Below are positions 16,870-25,973 of a stretch of 35,102 nt of DNA, one piece after another. The number at the start of each line of letters is the position of its first letter. Positions within the stretch are counted from its first letter, which is position 1. The translations under genes and the position numbers were made by a program. The notes beneath the pieces were generated by a model. The model had not been told where the DNA came from and did no database searches. It saw only the letters and a list, made by a program, of their open reading frames with translations. The stretch comes from Clostridia bacterium (GTDB lineage: Bacteria; Bacillota; Clostridia; Oscillospirales; Acutalibacteraceae): assembly GCA_017428085.1 (NCBI GenBank), contig JAFRRP010000052.1:1-35102 (forward strand). Reading direction: 5' to 3'.

Positions 16870-18309
16870 TTAATTATCCTTTCCCTCGGCTGCCGTCCCC
16901 ACGGTCACGGGCAGCGTCACGGTGACCTGCGTGCCCTCGCCGAGCTTGCTCTTGATGGTGAGCGTTCCTTTATGGAGACCGATGATCTCCTCGCAAACGG
17001 CCAGTCCGATACCGGACCCCTTGACCGAAATGTTGGCTTTATAGAACTTTTCCGTGACGTGCGGCAGATCCTCTTCCGCAATGCCGCAGCCGTTGTCGGC
17101 AAAAACGATCTTCAACCCGCCCGCCGTTTTTTCCGCCGTAACGGTGATGCGTCCGCCCTCCTCCGTGTACTTGACGGCGTTATCCAGCAGGTTGACGAAC
17201 ACCTGCTTCAGCCGGTCCGGGTCCGCGTTCATGGGGGCCGCGGCCTCCGGCGCGGAATAAACGAGCGTGATGCCCCGTCGGTCGGCGCGGTCCCGCAGCG
17301 CGGAGACGGCGTCCTCCAGTTCCGCCAGCACGTCCACGGGCTGCAAAAACAGCGTCATGCGGCCGCTTTCGATCTTGGAGAAGTCCAGCAGGTCCTCCAC
17401 CAGCGAATAAAGATGGTCCGTTTCGCTGACGATCACCTTCAGCCCGTCCGTCATGGTCTTGTCCTGGGTCTCGCTGACGGACAGCAGCGTTTCCGCCCAG
17501 CCCTTGATGGCGGTCAGCGGCGTACGCAGCTCATGCGAAACGGTGGAAATGAAGTCGTTTTTCATTTTGGAGGTCTTGTCGATCTCCGCCGTCATATAGT
17601 TGATGGATTCCGACAGCTCCGCCAGCTCGTCGTACCGGTTGGGCAGCTCCACCCGCTGGGAAAAGTTGCCGGCGGCAATGTTGCGGGCGGCGTCGTTGAG
17701 CCGCTTGACGGGCCCCACGATGGAACGCACGAAAAACATGCCGGAGATCAGCACCAGTACGATGGCAAACAGGCAGATGACGGAGGACATGACCGACAGC
17801 TTGACGATCTGCCGGTCCACCAGCTCCAGCGAGATGATGTACCGCACGGCCCCGTTGCTGGCGCCGTTGGTCAGCGGCAGCAGCGTCGTCATGGCCATCA
17901 CCTTTTCACCGGAGGGCATCTGCCCCGTCCAGAAGGCGCGCCCGGAGGACAGCGCCAGCGCCTGCTCGTAATCCGGCCCCGCCCCGGTCTGCGCGATAAA
18001 GCCGGTGGAGGTGACGATCACCTCGCCGTTTTTGTTCAGCACCCACACCTCCGCCACGTTGATATCGGAGAAATTCTCCACGTATTCGTTGGCACGGGAG
18101 GAAAAGATATCGTTTGAAGCGCCGATATAGGAGCTGAAGAAATCCGCCACGGCGGAGCTTTGGCCCAGCGTCTGCAGCTTGCGCTCCACGGTGTTATAGT
18201 AATAGTTTTTCAGCAATACGATGATGCCCGTGTCGATCAGCAGCAGGATGATCGCGATCACCAGGATCGTGGTGAGCAGCCACCGCTTGGTAATACCGCT
18301 TTTCGTCAT
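16870..18309 (-). CDS. HAMP-containing sensor histidine kinase (WalK/PhoR-like)
   Basis: 479 residues. Topology: helix about 10-34, extracytoplasmic sensor region about 35-170, helix about 172-194, HAMP about 195-248, HisKA with H259 (STVSHELRTPL), then HATPase_c with N-box N377 (NLLDNAVKY), DNGCGI (405-410) and GSGIGL (431-436). It should autophosphorylate H259 and transfer to the response regulator encoded 4 nt upstream. No PAS domain is seen, unlike canonical WalK. The sensed signal is unknown; an adjacent lipoprotein gene suggests an envelope signal. Confidence 0.95.
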   Translation of the reverse strand: MTKSGITKRWLLTTILVIAIILLLIDTGIIVLLKNYYYNTVERKLQTLGQSSAVADFFSSYIGASNDIFSSRANEYVENFSDINVAEVWVLNKNGEVIVTSTGFIAQTGAGPDYEQALALSSGRAFWTGQMPSGEKVMAMTTLLPLTNGASNGAVRYIISLELVDRQIVKLSVMSSVICLFAIVLVLISGMFFVRSIVGPVKRLNDAARNIAAGNFSQRVELPNRYDELAELSESINYMTAEIDKTSKMKNDFISTVSHELRTPLTAIKGWAETLLSVSETQDKTMTDGLKVIVSETDHLYSLVEDLLDFSKIESGRMTLFLQPVDVLAELEDAVSALRDRADRRGITLVYSAPEAAAPMNADPDRLKQVFVNLLDNAVKYTEEGGRITVTAEKTAGGLKIVFADNGCGIAEEDLPHVTEKFYKANISVKGSGIGLAVCEEIIGLHKGTLTIKSKLGEGTQVTVTLPVTVGTAAEGKDN

Positions 18310-18313
18310 GGGG

Positions 18314-19021
18314 CTATACCAACCATTTATACCCCACGCCCCAGATGGTGGTCAGGTGCTTGGGATTGGAGGGATCGTCCTCCAGCTTCATGCGCAGGCG
18401 GCGGATGTTGACGTCCACCACCTTTTCGTCGCCGTAATACATATCGCCCCAAACGTGGTACAGGATGGCGTTGCGCTCCAGCGGGGTGTTGGGCTGAGCG
18501 AAGAAGAATTCCATGATCTGGAACTCCACCTGCGTCAGCTCGATGACCTTGCCGCTTTTGGAGAGCGTGCGGTTTCGCAGGTTGAGCGAAAACTCGCCCA
18601 GCTCGATCACGTAGCTCTTGTCGCGGCTTTTACTGGCGAACTCCCGGTTCAGCGTCACGCGACGGTAGACGGCGTCGATGCGCGCCATCAGCTCCGCGGG
18701 GGAAAAGGGCTTCGTCACGTAGTCGTCCGCGCCCACCAGCAGCCCGGTGACCTTATCCATCTCCTGGGTCTTCGCGGTCAGCAGGATGATCCCCAGCGTG
18801 CTGCTCTTTTTGCGCAGCTGCTTGCACACCTCCAGCCCGTCCACGCCGGGCATCATGATATCCAGCAGCGCGATATCGAAATTGCCGCCGCATTCATCAT
18901 ACAGCTTCAGCGCGGTTTCTCCGTTTTCCGCTTCCGTCACGTCAAAGCCGTTTCTTTTCAGGTTGAAAGCCACCATTTCCCGGATGGACTGTTCGTCCTC
19001 CGCGATCAGTATTCTTTTCAT
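18314..19021 (-). CDS. OmpR/PhoB-family response regulator
   Basis: 235 residues. The receiver domain (1-115) has acidic pocket E8-D9, phospho-acceptor D54 (LLDIMMPG), T82 and K104 (VTKPF). A winged-helix DNA-binding domain follows (about 130-233; ELTQVEFQIMEFFF). It should bind promoter direct repeats when phosphorylated by the kinase encoded next. The ATG overlaps the stop of the lipoprotein gene by 4 nt (ATGA), so lipoprotein, regulator and kinase are one unit. Confidence 0.96.
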   Translation of the reverse strand: MKRILIAEDEQSIREMVAFNLKRNGFDVTEAENGETALKLYDECGGNFDIALLDIMMPGVDGLEVCKQLRKKSSTLGIILLTAKTQEMDKVTGLLVGADDYVTKPFSPAELMARIDAVYRRVTLNREFASKSRDKSYVIELGEFSLNLRNRTLSKSGKVIELTQVEFQIMEFFFAQPNTPLERNAILYHVWGDMYYGDEKVVDVNIRRLRMKLEDDPSNPKHLTTIWGVGYKWLV

Positions 19022-20391
19022 CGTTCCAATCCCTTCCGGGCCGCGCCCGTTTCGATGAGCGATTCCACCAGTTTTTTGGTGATATTCATGGATTTTCCCA
19101 GATCGGTGACGGTGACGCGCACCGCCTCCGCCGCGTTGCCGGATTCGGGACGGCTTTCCTCCCCCTTATCCTCCGGCGCCAGCGTGAACAGCAGGTCCTC
19201 CGCGCCCTCGCCCTCTTCGTTAAGGATCGTTTTGGACCGGAACTGCACCTCGCCGGTCATGTAGTCGCTGACGATATACAGCGGCCCCAGCGCCGGGTCC
19301 AGCCTCAGGGTATAGCCGTATACATCGTTGGCGTAGTATTGTTCCGCAGGATCGAAGCCGTCCTCCGTAAAACGCAGCCAGCAGATATACCGCAGAGGCA
19401 CGCTTTCCGTTTCCGGATAATTGGAGACGTAAGAATCGGCCATGGTGCGCTCCGCCGGGATCTCCGTCTGCCCGTCGCCGTCGATATCCGAAGCGTACAG
19501 CAGCGAGGAACGGCGCGTCTGCGCCAGAGGGTCTTCGAACATCGCCTTTACGGGAAGGGAGAGAGAGGCGGTCTCTTTCTCATAACGGATCACTTCCGTG
19601 TAATAGGCGTTTTCGCCCGCCGCGCAATCGGCAAAGAAGGTGTAGGTCCCCGCCGCGTAGTCGTACCGCACCGCCAGCAGGCTGGACGCGCGCGCGTCGA
19701 ATTTGACCTCGCTGACCGGGAACAGCACCGTATCCGCCTCGGCGTATTTCAGCAGCTTGGCGTAAGCGCCGTTCTTTTCCTCCGTGGCGTCAAAATAAAC
19801 GTAAAACAGCTCGTTCTGCCCGTCCTTGTCCACGTCCAGCACGAAATAGTCGTAAACCTGTACGGAGGCAAGGGGGTTCAGCACGTCGGCGATCTCCGTA
19901 TGGGAGAGATCGATCTTATAAAGGGACAGCGTTTTGTCGCGCTTGGTGTCGGAGACGGTCCAGGTGACCGCCAGCTCCAGATCCCGGTCCCGGTCGATGT
20001 TGCAGAATTCGACCTTGTAGACCTCGCTGCCGTTGCCGGGCAGGTCCGCCACGGAACGCCACTCCCCCGCGACGTTTTCCAGCAGGTTGATGCGGACGGT
20101 GTTTTCCGCCCCCTGCAGGGAGTAGAACACCACGGCCTCCTCCACGCCGTCGCGGTTACAGTCCTTGCGGATGTAGGCCGAACGGTAGTCGCCGGTCAGC
20201 GGGCCCACCAGAAAGGTATCCTTGCCCACGGCGCTTTCAAACGCCTGCTGCAGCGCGGCGTTTTCGCCGGTCAGCTTCGGCGCCCGCAGCAGCGAATCCG
20301 TTGAGAAGAAATTGACGGCGGAACACCCTGCCGAAAGCAGCAGCGCCGCGCACAGCAGCAGGGGCGCCCATAACCTGAAAACAGCTTTCAT
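19018..20391 (-). CDS. lipoprotein with FG-GAP-like Asp-rich repeats
   Basis: 457 residues, with a lipoprotein signal and lipobox LSAGC (Cys23). Several Asp-rich motifs of the FG-GAP/VCBS type (DxDxDG-x-E) recur: DCNRDGVEEA (77-86), DRDRDLELAV (133-142), DVDKDGQNELF (186-196) and DIDGDGQTEI (302-311), compatible with a beta-propeller binding calcium. It has no catalytic motif I can name. It is coupled to the response regulator by a 4-nt overlap and sits 12 nt after cdaR, so a role as an extracellular sensor accessory for the two-component system is plausible (inference). Confidence 0.85.
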   Translation of the reverse strand: MKAVFRLWAPLLLCAALLLSAGCSAVNFFSTDSLLRAPKLTGENAALQQAFESAVGKDTFLVGPLTGDYRSAYIRKDCNRDGVEEAVVFYSLQGAENTVRINLLENVAGEWRSVADLPGNGSEVYKVEFCNIDRDRDLELAVTWTVSDTKRDKTLSLYKIDLSHTEIADVLNPLASVQVYDYFVLDVDKDGQNELFYVYFDATEEKNGAYAKLLKYAEADTVLFPVSEVKFDARASSLLAVRYDYAAGTYTFFADCAAGENAYYTEVIRYEKETASLSLPVKAMFEDPLAQTRRSSLLYASDIDGDGQTEIPAERTMADSYVSNYPETESVPLRYICWLRFTEDGFDPAEQYYANDVYGYTLRLDPALGPLYIVSDYMTGEVQFRSKTILNEEGEGAEDLLFTLAPEDKGEESRPESGNAAEAVRVTVTDLGKSMNITKKLVESLIETGAARKGLER

Positions 20392-20403
20392 ATCGTCCTG
20401 TCG

Positions 20404-21678
20404 TTATGAAACGGTGATATCGATCGTATACCTGCCGTAGGCCCAGCAGTTCGTCAACGTGCGGAAGACGATCTTGGCCTGTACGGAATAGGAGCCCGTC
20501 TTATAGGCGTACATCCCCTCCGTCACGGGAACGGCGTAAACCGAATTCTTATCCAGTTTTTCCAGCACGTCGGCGGGGCCCGCGACCGTCACGGAGGCGA
20601 TCTCCGACGAGTTGATCCTGACCTTGGAGGGCATGGTGATGTTGGAGGTATCCACGGGCACGGTGAGCGTCCGGGACGACATTTCGGAAGCGTCGATGGT
20701 GACGGTATATTCGTTTTCGCCGTTGCCGGCGTTGAACGTCAGGGTAAAGGTATTGACCACGCCCGGCTCGATATCACAAAAATCGATGGTGCCGACCGAG
20801 ATCCGGTGGGACTGGATCTGATTGGCGTCCACGGAGGTGGCGGAGGTGACGTCCACCGTGGGGGGCGTGACCGTATAGGAGAAACCGTTTGTCTTATAAT
20901 ACTGCGGCATATTGGTGAAATCCACCACCGCGTCGTAGGTGCCGGTATGGGTGACGGGGATCGTGATATAGACGGGGGTATCCAGCTGGATATTGAAGTC
21001 CTCCGCGTCCAGCGCGCCCGTATCGGAATCCAGGATCAGCTCCGCCTCCAGCCGTTCGGTGGAGCTCAGCGTTTTGTCCAATTCCACGTGGGCCTTGACG
21101 GTGACGATCCGGTTGATATCCCGGGAAGCGCCGCTGATGACGACGGTCTCGGGGCTGAGGATCGGGTTCTCGCGCTCGTAGCCTTCCGCCAGAGAGTAGC
21201 CCGCCTTCTCCTCCACGTCCTCCACGATGGTAAAGGTCTTTTCCACCTCTTTGTCAAAATACACCTTCACGGTGCTGGAGGACAGCTTGGTGATGCGCAC
21301 GTTGGCGTTCACGTTGCCCGACAGGGACGCGGTGACCGGCAGGTCGTAGGTGCCCGCCGCCGCCACGGAGGCGCAGGACACGGTAAGATCGATATTGTCG
21401 GAGGTAAGGTTGCGCAGCAGGTAGCTGTAGCCCTTCAGCGTGACGTCGATAAAATAGTCCGTCTGGTCGAAGACGGCCAGCCCGAAGGTCTCCCTCAGCT
21501 CCTCCGTCTGGGTGAACTGCACCTTCACGCCCGTGATGGTGCGGTCCGTTTCCTGTGTGTTGACCACGGAAATGGCGCCCCAGCAGACGATGGCGATCAG
21601 CAGCGACAAAGCGAAAACGAATTTATTGTTTTCCAGAATGGAACGGGACGCTTTCTCCCGCGGCTCCTTATTCGCCAT
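20404..21678 (-). CDS. cdaR: YbbR-domain protein CdaR (regulator of diadenylate cyclase)
   Basis: 424 residues from the ATG at 21678 (GGAG 9 nt upstream); another ATG at 21687 sits directly on that site. One transmembrane helix (about 19-40) is followed by repeated extracytoplasmic YbbR domains (for example around residues 45-120, 130-215, 225-320 and 330-420), rich in beta strands. In Firmicutes CdaR binds and modulates CdaA at the membrane. It overlaps the cdaA stop by 11 nt. glmM, which commonly follows cdaR, is not here; the next gene is the lipoprotein. Confidence 0.92.
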   Translation of the reverse strand: MANKEPREKASRSILENNKFVFALSLLIAIVCWGAISVVNTQETDRTITGVKVQFTQTEELRETFGLAVFDQTDYFIDVTLKGYSYLLRNLTSDNIDLTVSCASVAAAGTYDLPVTASLSGNVNANVRITKLSSSTVKVYFDKEVEKTFTIVEDVEEKAGYSLAEGYERENPILSPETVVISGASRDINRIVTVKAHVELDKTLSSTERLEAELILDSDTGALDAEDFNIQLDTPVYITIPVTHTGTYDAVVDFTNMPQYYKTNGFSYTVTPPTVDVTSATSVDANQIQSHRISVGTIDFCDIEPGVVNTFTLTFNAGNGENEYTVTIDASEMSSRTLTVPVDTSNITMPSKVRINSSEIASVTVAGPADVLEKLDKNSVYAVPVTEGMYAYKTGSYSVQAKIVFRTLTNCWAYGRYTIDITVS

Positions 21679-22624
21679 CGTTTTCATCTCCTTCGCGTTT
21701 CAGTGCTTCCGTGTCGTTTCCCGACACGTCCGCCGGTACGGCTTCCACGACTTCCGCCTCCGGCGCGTCCCCGCGTTTTCTTCTGTCCAGCCACCGCCTG
21801 CTCTTGTCGTTCTCGCCGTTCAGCAGCAGGATGCCCAGCTGCTCGCGCAGCTCGCTGTCGGTAAGCCCGCGGCGAAGCTGCCCGTCCACGGCAAGAGAGA
21901 TGATGCCCGTCTCCTCACTGGTGACCACTGCCACCGCGTCGGAATTCAGGCTGACCTCGATGGCGGCCCGGTGGCGCGTGCCCACGTGGCCGCTGATCTC
22001 GCGGTCGTTCTTCATGGGCACCACGCAGCGGGCGGCGACGATGCGCCCGTTTTTGATGATGACGGCCCCGTCGTGCAGGGGCGCTTTGGGATAGAAGATA
22101 CTGCAGATCATTTCAAAGGTGGTTTCGGCGTCGATGGGGACGGAATGCTTGGTCAGGTCGCCCAGCAGCGAATTGCGCTGGAAAATGATCAGCGAGCCCA
22201 CCTTGCTTTCGCTCATGGCGCCGCAGGCGCGGCAGATGGCGTTGATGGCGGCGACTTCTTCGTCGTCCGACGAAGAGGAAAAGAAGTTGAGCCTCGTGCG
22301 GATCTTCCGTTTCCCCACCGTTTCCAGCACCTGCCGGATCTCCGGCGCGAACAGGATCACGAAGATGACGATGATGTCGTTGAACAGCTTGGAAAAAATA
22401 TACGAGCTGGTCTTCATGCCGGCGAAGGAGATCGCCAGATAGACCACCACGACCAGCGCCAGGCCTTTGATGACCTGGATCGACTGCGACTTGCGCAGCT
22501 GGATGATGATACCGTAGGCGATCAGGGCCACCAGCAGGATATCCAGCGTATCCGTCAGCCAGTTATAGTTCATGAACAGGTCTTTCAGCTTCAGCAAAAA
22601 GGTTTGGACCGTTTCCATCAACAT
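21668..22624 (-). CDS. cdaA: diadenylate cyclase CdaA
   Basis: 318 residues. Makes c-di-AMP from two ATP molecules, controlling potassium, osmotic and envelope homeostasis. Three transmembrane helices occur at about 25-43, 50-68 and 80-95. The DAC domain carries DGA at 185-187 (PLHDGAVI) and RHR at 217-219 (GTRHRAAIE), the two catalytic motifs. A polar acidic tail follows after about 275. The start at 22624 has only a weak GGTGG upstream; an ATG two codons later is equally possible. It is coupled to cdaR. Confidence 0.97.
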   Translation of the reverse strand: MLMETVQTFLLKLKDLFMNYNWLTDTLDILLVALIAYGIIIQLRKSQSIQVIKGLALVVVVYLAISFAGMKTSSYIFSKLFNDIIVIFVILFAPEIRQVLETVGKRKIRTRLNFFSSSSDDEEVAAINAICRACGAMSESKVGSLIIFQRNSLLGDLTKHSVPIDAETTFEMICSIFYPKAPLHDGAVIIKNGRIVAARCVVPMKNDREISGHVGTRHRAAIEVSLNSDAVAVVTSEETGIISLAVDGQLRRGLTDSELREQLGILLLNGENDKSRRWLDRRKRGDAPEAEVVEAVPADVSGNDTEALKREGDENDGE

Positions 22625-22656
22625 GCTTTACACCACCAGTAACTTTTATTCTTCGG

Positions 22657-23130
22657 TTATTTCTCGATAAGGCACACGGCGTGCGCGCTGACGCCGAGCA
22701 GCTCGCCCGTAAAGCCGAGCCCTTCCTCCGTCGTCGCCTTCACGCTGACGGCTTCCTTCGGAAGGCCGCAGGCGCGGGCGATGTTGGCGCGCATTTCTTC
22801 GATATAAGGCGCCAGCTTCGGCTTCTGGGCGACGACGGTGGCGTCGATATTGACCGCCGCGTAACCGCTTTCCCGCACCAGCTCCGCCGTCCTTTGCAGC
22901 AGCAAAAGGCTGTCCGCGCCGCGGTAGCGCTCGTCGGTATCCGGGAAGTGTTTTCCGATGTCCCCCAGCGCCGCCGCGCCCAGCAGCGCGTCGCTGATGG
23001 CGTGCAGCAGCACGTCCGCGTCCGAATGGCCCAGCAGCCCCTTTTCATAGGGGATCGTCACCCCGCCGAGGATCAGCGCCCTGTTTTCCGCAAATCTGTG
23101 TACGTCGTAGCCGTGTCCGATCCTGAACAT
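22657..23130 (-). CDS. ispF: 2-C-methyl-D-erythritol 2,4-cyclodiphosphate synthase
   Basis: IspF of the non-mevalonate (MEP) isoprenoid pathway, converting CDP-ME-2-phosphate to MEcPP. 157 residues, normal length. The zinc ligands are D9, H11 and H43 ([23 protein letters not shown]), and [11 protein letters not shown] and [12 protein letters not shown] are present. It indicates that the organism makes isoprenoids by the MEP route. ispD is not adjacent. It lies 22 nt after the aminotransferase and 32 nt before cdaA. Confidence 0.97.
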   Translation of the reverse strand: MFRIGHGYDVHRFAENRALILGGVTIPYEKGLLGHSDADVLLHAISDALLGAAALGDIGKHFPDTDERYRGADSLLLLQRTAELVRESGYAAVNIDATVVAQKPKLAPYIEEMRANIARACGLPKEAVSVKATTEEGLGFTGELLGVSAHAVCLIEK

Positions 23131-23152
23131 ACCCTTTTCTCCGTTTTCCTGA

Positions 23153-24436
23153 TTACGCGTTCTCTTTCAGCGCGCGGCAGGCGGCCAGTCTTACCGACAC
23201 CGCGATGATCTTCGCCGCCAGCCCGATCTCCTCCACCGAGGGGTAAGAGGGGGCAAGGCGGATGTTTTTGTCCTCCGGGTCTTTGCCCCGGGGCCAGGTG
23301 GCGCCAACGGGAGTGAGCGTCACGCCGCAGTCCCGGCACAGCTCCTCCACGTATTTGGCGGAACCGGTGGTCACGTCAAGGGAAATGAAGTAGCCGCCTT
23401 TGGGCTTGCTCCACTCCGCGACGCCCAGCCCGGAAAGCTCTTCGTCCAACGTACGCAGGACGGTCTCGAACTTGGGCCGCAGGAACACGGCGTGGCGGCG
23501 CATCTGCGCCCGGATATCGTCAAGGTTTTTATAGAAATAGGCGTGCTTGAGCTGATTGATCTTGTCGTAGCCGATGATCTGCGTCGTCATGCGCTTTCTG
23601 ATGGCCGCGATGTTGGCGTCGGAAGCGGCCACGGCGGAAATGCCCGCCCCGGCGAAGGTGATCTTGGAGGTGGAGGCCACCGCGATGAAGCGATCCTCCG
23701 TTCCGTAACGCTTCGCGATCTCAAACACGTTCGCCAGCTCGTCACGGTCGTCGTCGTACAGGTCGTGCACCGTGTAGGCCAGGTCCCAGATCACGCGGAA
23801 ATCCGCCGCAGCGGTTTTCATCGAAGCCAGCCGCCGGACCGTCTCCTCCGAGAAGGTGCAGCCGTCGGGATTGGAGTATTTCGGCACGCAGAACATGCCC
23901 TTGACGGAGGGGTCTTTGACGGCCTCTTCCAGTTGATCCATATCCGGACCGGTCTTCGTCATGGGCACGCAGACGAAATCGAAGCCGAAGTGCTCCGCCA
24001 CTTTGAAATGCCTGTCGTAACCGGGCACGAGGGCGATCATTTTTCTGTCCTTGCAGAACAGCCACGGTTCCCCGCCGTCCACGCCGTGGGTACAGCACTG
24101 GGAGATATAGTCGAACATGATGTTGAGGCTGGAACAGCCGCAGGCGATCACGTTGTCCCTGTCCGCGCCCATGATCTCGCCGAACAGCGACCGCATCTCG
24201 TCCAGCCCGCACAGCAGGCCGTAATTGCGGCAGTCCGTACCGTCCGCCGCCTTCACGCCGCAGTCGGCGCGCGTCAGGTCGAACAACGGATCGGACATGT
24301 CAAGCTGTTCGGGGGCGGGCTTTCCCCGCGCCATATTCAGCGACAGGCCCATGGCACGGTATTCCTCATAACGCTGCCGCGCTTCGCGCTCGAATTCCGC
24401 CAGCGCGTCGGCGGAATACTGTCTTAATGCGTTCAT
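23153..24436 (-). CDS. PLP-dependent aminotransferase, class I/II (aspartate aminotransferase-like)
   Basis: 427 residues from the ATG at 24436, which has GGGGA 6 nt upstream; ATGs at 24442 and 24454 are less well placed. Fold-type I features are the N-terminal [22 protein letters not shown] (N189-P190), WDLAY (217-221) and the PLP lysine K258 in STSK. The sequence resembles the Aminotran_MocR-like (aspartate aminotransferase subgroup Ic) type of PLP enzymes, which lack the regulator domain. The preferred amino acid is not known from the sequence. It is the first gene of the long minus-strand block and follows a promoter. Confidence 0.88.
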   Translation of the reverse strand: MNALRQYSADALAEFEREARQRYEEYRAMGLSLNMARGKPAPEQLDMSDPLFDLTRADCGVKAADGTDCRNYGLLCGLDEMRSLFGEIMGADRDNVIACGCSSLNIMFDYISQCCTHGVDGGEPWLFCKDRKMIALVPGYDRHFKVAEHFGFDFVCVPMTKTGPDMDQLEEAVKDPSVKGMFCVPKYSNPDGCTFSEETVRRLASMKTAAADFRVIWDLAYTVHDLYDDDRDELANVFEIAKRYGTEDRFIAVASTSKITFAGAGISAVAASDANIAAIRKRMTTQIIGYDKINQLKHAYFYKNLDDIRAQMRRHAVFLRPKFETVLRTLDEELSGLGVAEWSKPKGGYFISLDVTTGSAKYVEELCRDCGVTLTPVGATWPRGKDPEDKNIRLAPSYPSVEEIGLAAKIIAVSVRLAACRALKENA

Positions 24437-24496
24437 TCTCATTCCCCAATCCATATAGAATACAATATAATATAAAATAAGAGATTTATTTTTAAT

Positions 24497-24525
24497 ATTT
24501 TATCACAGATTTTTCCATTTATCAA
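24497..24525 (-). promoter_or_regulatory. sigma-A-like promoter for the aminotransferase-led block
   Basis: On the minus strand TTGATA (24520-24525) is followed after exactly 17 nt by TAAAAT (24497-24502). Transcription should begin near 24490, giving a leader of about 54 nt before the ATG at 24436. It lies just downstream of the terminator at 24582-24615, so it probably marks the start of the transcription unit. Confidence 0.7.
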
Positions 24526-24581
24526 TACGAAAACGTCATAAATTCATATTTATTTTAGATGTTTCACTTTAAATAAATTAA

Positions 24582-24615
24582 AAACGGACCATCAGCCGTT
24601 TGCTTCGGTCCGTTT
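24582..24615 (-). terminator. intrinsic terminator after der
   Basis: 9-bp stem AAACGGACC (24582-24590) with GGTCCGTTT (24607-24615) and a 16-nt loop. On the minus strand it is followed by a TTTTTAATTTATTT-like tract, placing it 27 nt after the der stop in the right orientation. The plus-strand side is also T-rich, but no plus-strand gene precedes it. Confidence 0.75.
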
Positions 24616-24642
24616 GTTTCTATTTTCGATTTTTGCGCCGGA

Positions 24643-25962
24643 TTATTTTTCCGCGCGCTCGCGGATGACGAGGCGCGTGGGCGTTCCCTCCAGCCCGAAC
24701 ACCTCGCGGATCTGGTTGTCCAGATACCGCTGGTAGCTGTAATGGAACAGGTCCTTTTTGTTGACGAACGCCACGAACGTGGGGGGCCGGGTGGAGGCCT
24801 GCGTCATGTAATAGATCTTCAGCCGCTTGCCCTTGTCAGTGGGGGGCTGCACGCGGGCCTGCGCGTCCGCCAGCACCTGGTTGAGCCGCCCGGTGGGGAT
24901 GCGGACGGCGTTCTGGTCGTCCACGTATTTGATGAGCTCCAGCAGCCGGTCCAGCCGCTGGCCCGTCTTGGCGGAAATGAAGATGATGGGGGCGTAGGAC
25001 ATGAACGAAAAGTCGTTCATCAGGCTCTTGCGGTAGCCGTCCATGGTGCGGCCGTCTTTCTCATAGGCGTCCCACTTGTTCACCGCGATGATGCAGGCCT
25101 TGCCCGCCTCGTGGGCGATGCCCGCCACCTTGGAATCCTGCTCCGTGAAGCCCTCCGTGGCGTCGATCATGATGACGCACACGTTGGCGCGCTCTACCGC
25201 CATCACCGCCCGCATCACGCTGTATTTCTCGATCTGGTCGTCCACCTTGGCCTTTTTCCGCAGTCCGGCGGTGTCGATGAACACGAATTTCCCGTGGGCG
25301 TTTTCCACCAGCGTATCCGTGGCGTCCCGGGTGGTGCCGGCGATATCGGACACCAGCATGCGCTTCTCGCCGCACAGGGCGTTGACAAGGGAGGATTTGC
25401 CCACGTTGGGCTTGCCGATGACCGCCACCTTGATGGTATCGTCGTCCTCCTCCTCTTCTTCCGTGAAATCAAGGCATTTCACCACCTCGTCCAGCAGGTC
25501 GCCGGTGCCGTGGCCGTGAACGGAAGACACGGCGATGGGGTCGCCGAGGCCCAGATTATAGAACTCGTAAAAATCGGCGGGGGGCTCCCCCAGCGTGTCG
25601 CACTTGTTGACGCACAGGATCACCGGCTTGCCGCTCTTTTGCAGCATGGCGGCCACCTCCGCGTCCGACGCCACCACGCCGCTGCGCACGTCCACCACGA
25701 AGATGATGGCGTCCGCCCGCTCGATGGCGATCTGCGCCTGGGCGCGCATCTGCGACAGGATCACGTCGTCCGAATAGGGCTCGATGCCGCCGGTATCCAC
25801 CAGCAGGAACTTTTTGTCCAGCCAGTCGCAGTCGGCGTAAAGCCGGTCCCGCGTGACGCCCGGACGGTCGTCCACGATAGCCAGCCGCTTGCCGCACAGC
25901 TTGTTGAACAGTGTGGATTTGCCCACGTTGGGCCGCCCCACGATAGCTACGATCGGTTTCAT
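24643..25962 (-). CDS. der: ribosome biogenesis GTPase Der (EngA)
   Basis: 439 residues, double GTPase required for 50S subunit assembly. The first G domain starts with GRPNVGKSTLF and DTGG; the second has GKPNVGKSSLV (about 182) and DTAGLRKK, with NKCD and NKWD as G4 motifs. The C-terminal KH-like domain is about 350-437. It follows the DUF512 gene by 11 nt, a well conserved clostridial pair, and ends in a terminator. Confidence 0.97.
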   Translation of the reverse strand: MKPIVAIVGRPNVGKSTLFNKLCGKRLAIVDDRPGVTRDRLYADCDWLDKKFLLVDTGGIEPYSDDVILSQMRAQAQIAIERADAIIFVVDVRSGVVASDAEVAAMLQKSGKPVILCVNKCDTLGEPPADFYEFYNLGLGDPIAVSSVHGHGTGDLLDEVVKCLDFTEEEEEDDDTIKVAVIGKPNVGKSSLVNALCGEKRMLVSDIAGTTRDATDTLVENAHGKFVFIDTAGLRKKAKVDDQIEKYSVMRAVMAVERANVCVIMIDATEGFTEQDSKVAGIAHEAGKACIIAVNKWDAYEKDGRTMDGYRKSLMNDFSFMSYAPIIFISAKTGQRLDRLLELIKYVDDQNAVRIPTGRLNQVLADAQARVQPPTDKGKRLKIYYMTQASTRPPTFVAFVNKKDLFHYSYQRYLDNQIREVFGLEGTPTRLVIRERAEK

Positions 25963-25973
25963 ATCGTCACCTT

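Larger units (their letters stand above)
24437..24642. other. AT-rich intergenic region between der and the aminotransferase gene
   Basis: The most AT-rich gap of the minus-strand block, containing the der terminator and the aminotransferase promoter, listed separately. I see no coding frame or RNA gene in it. Confidence 0.8.
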
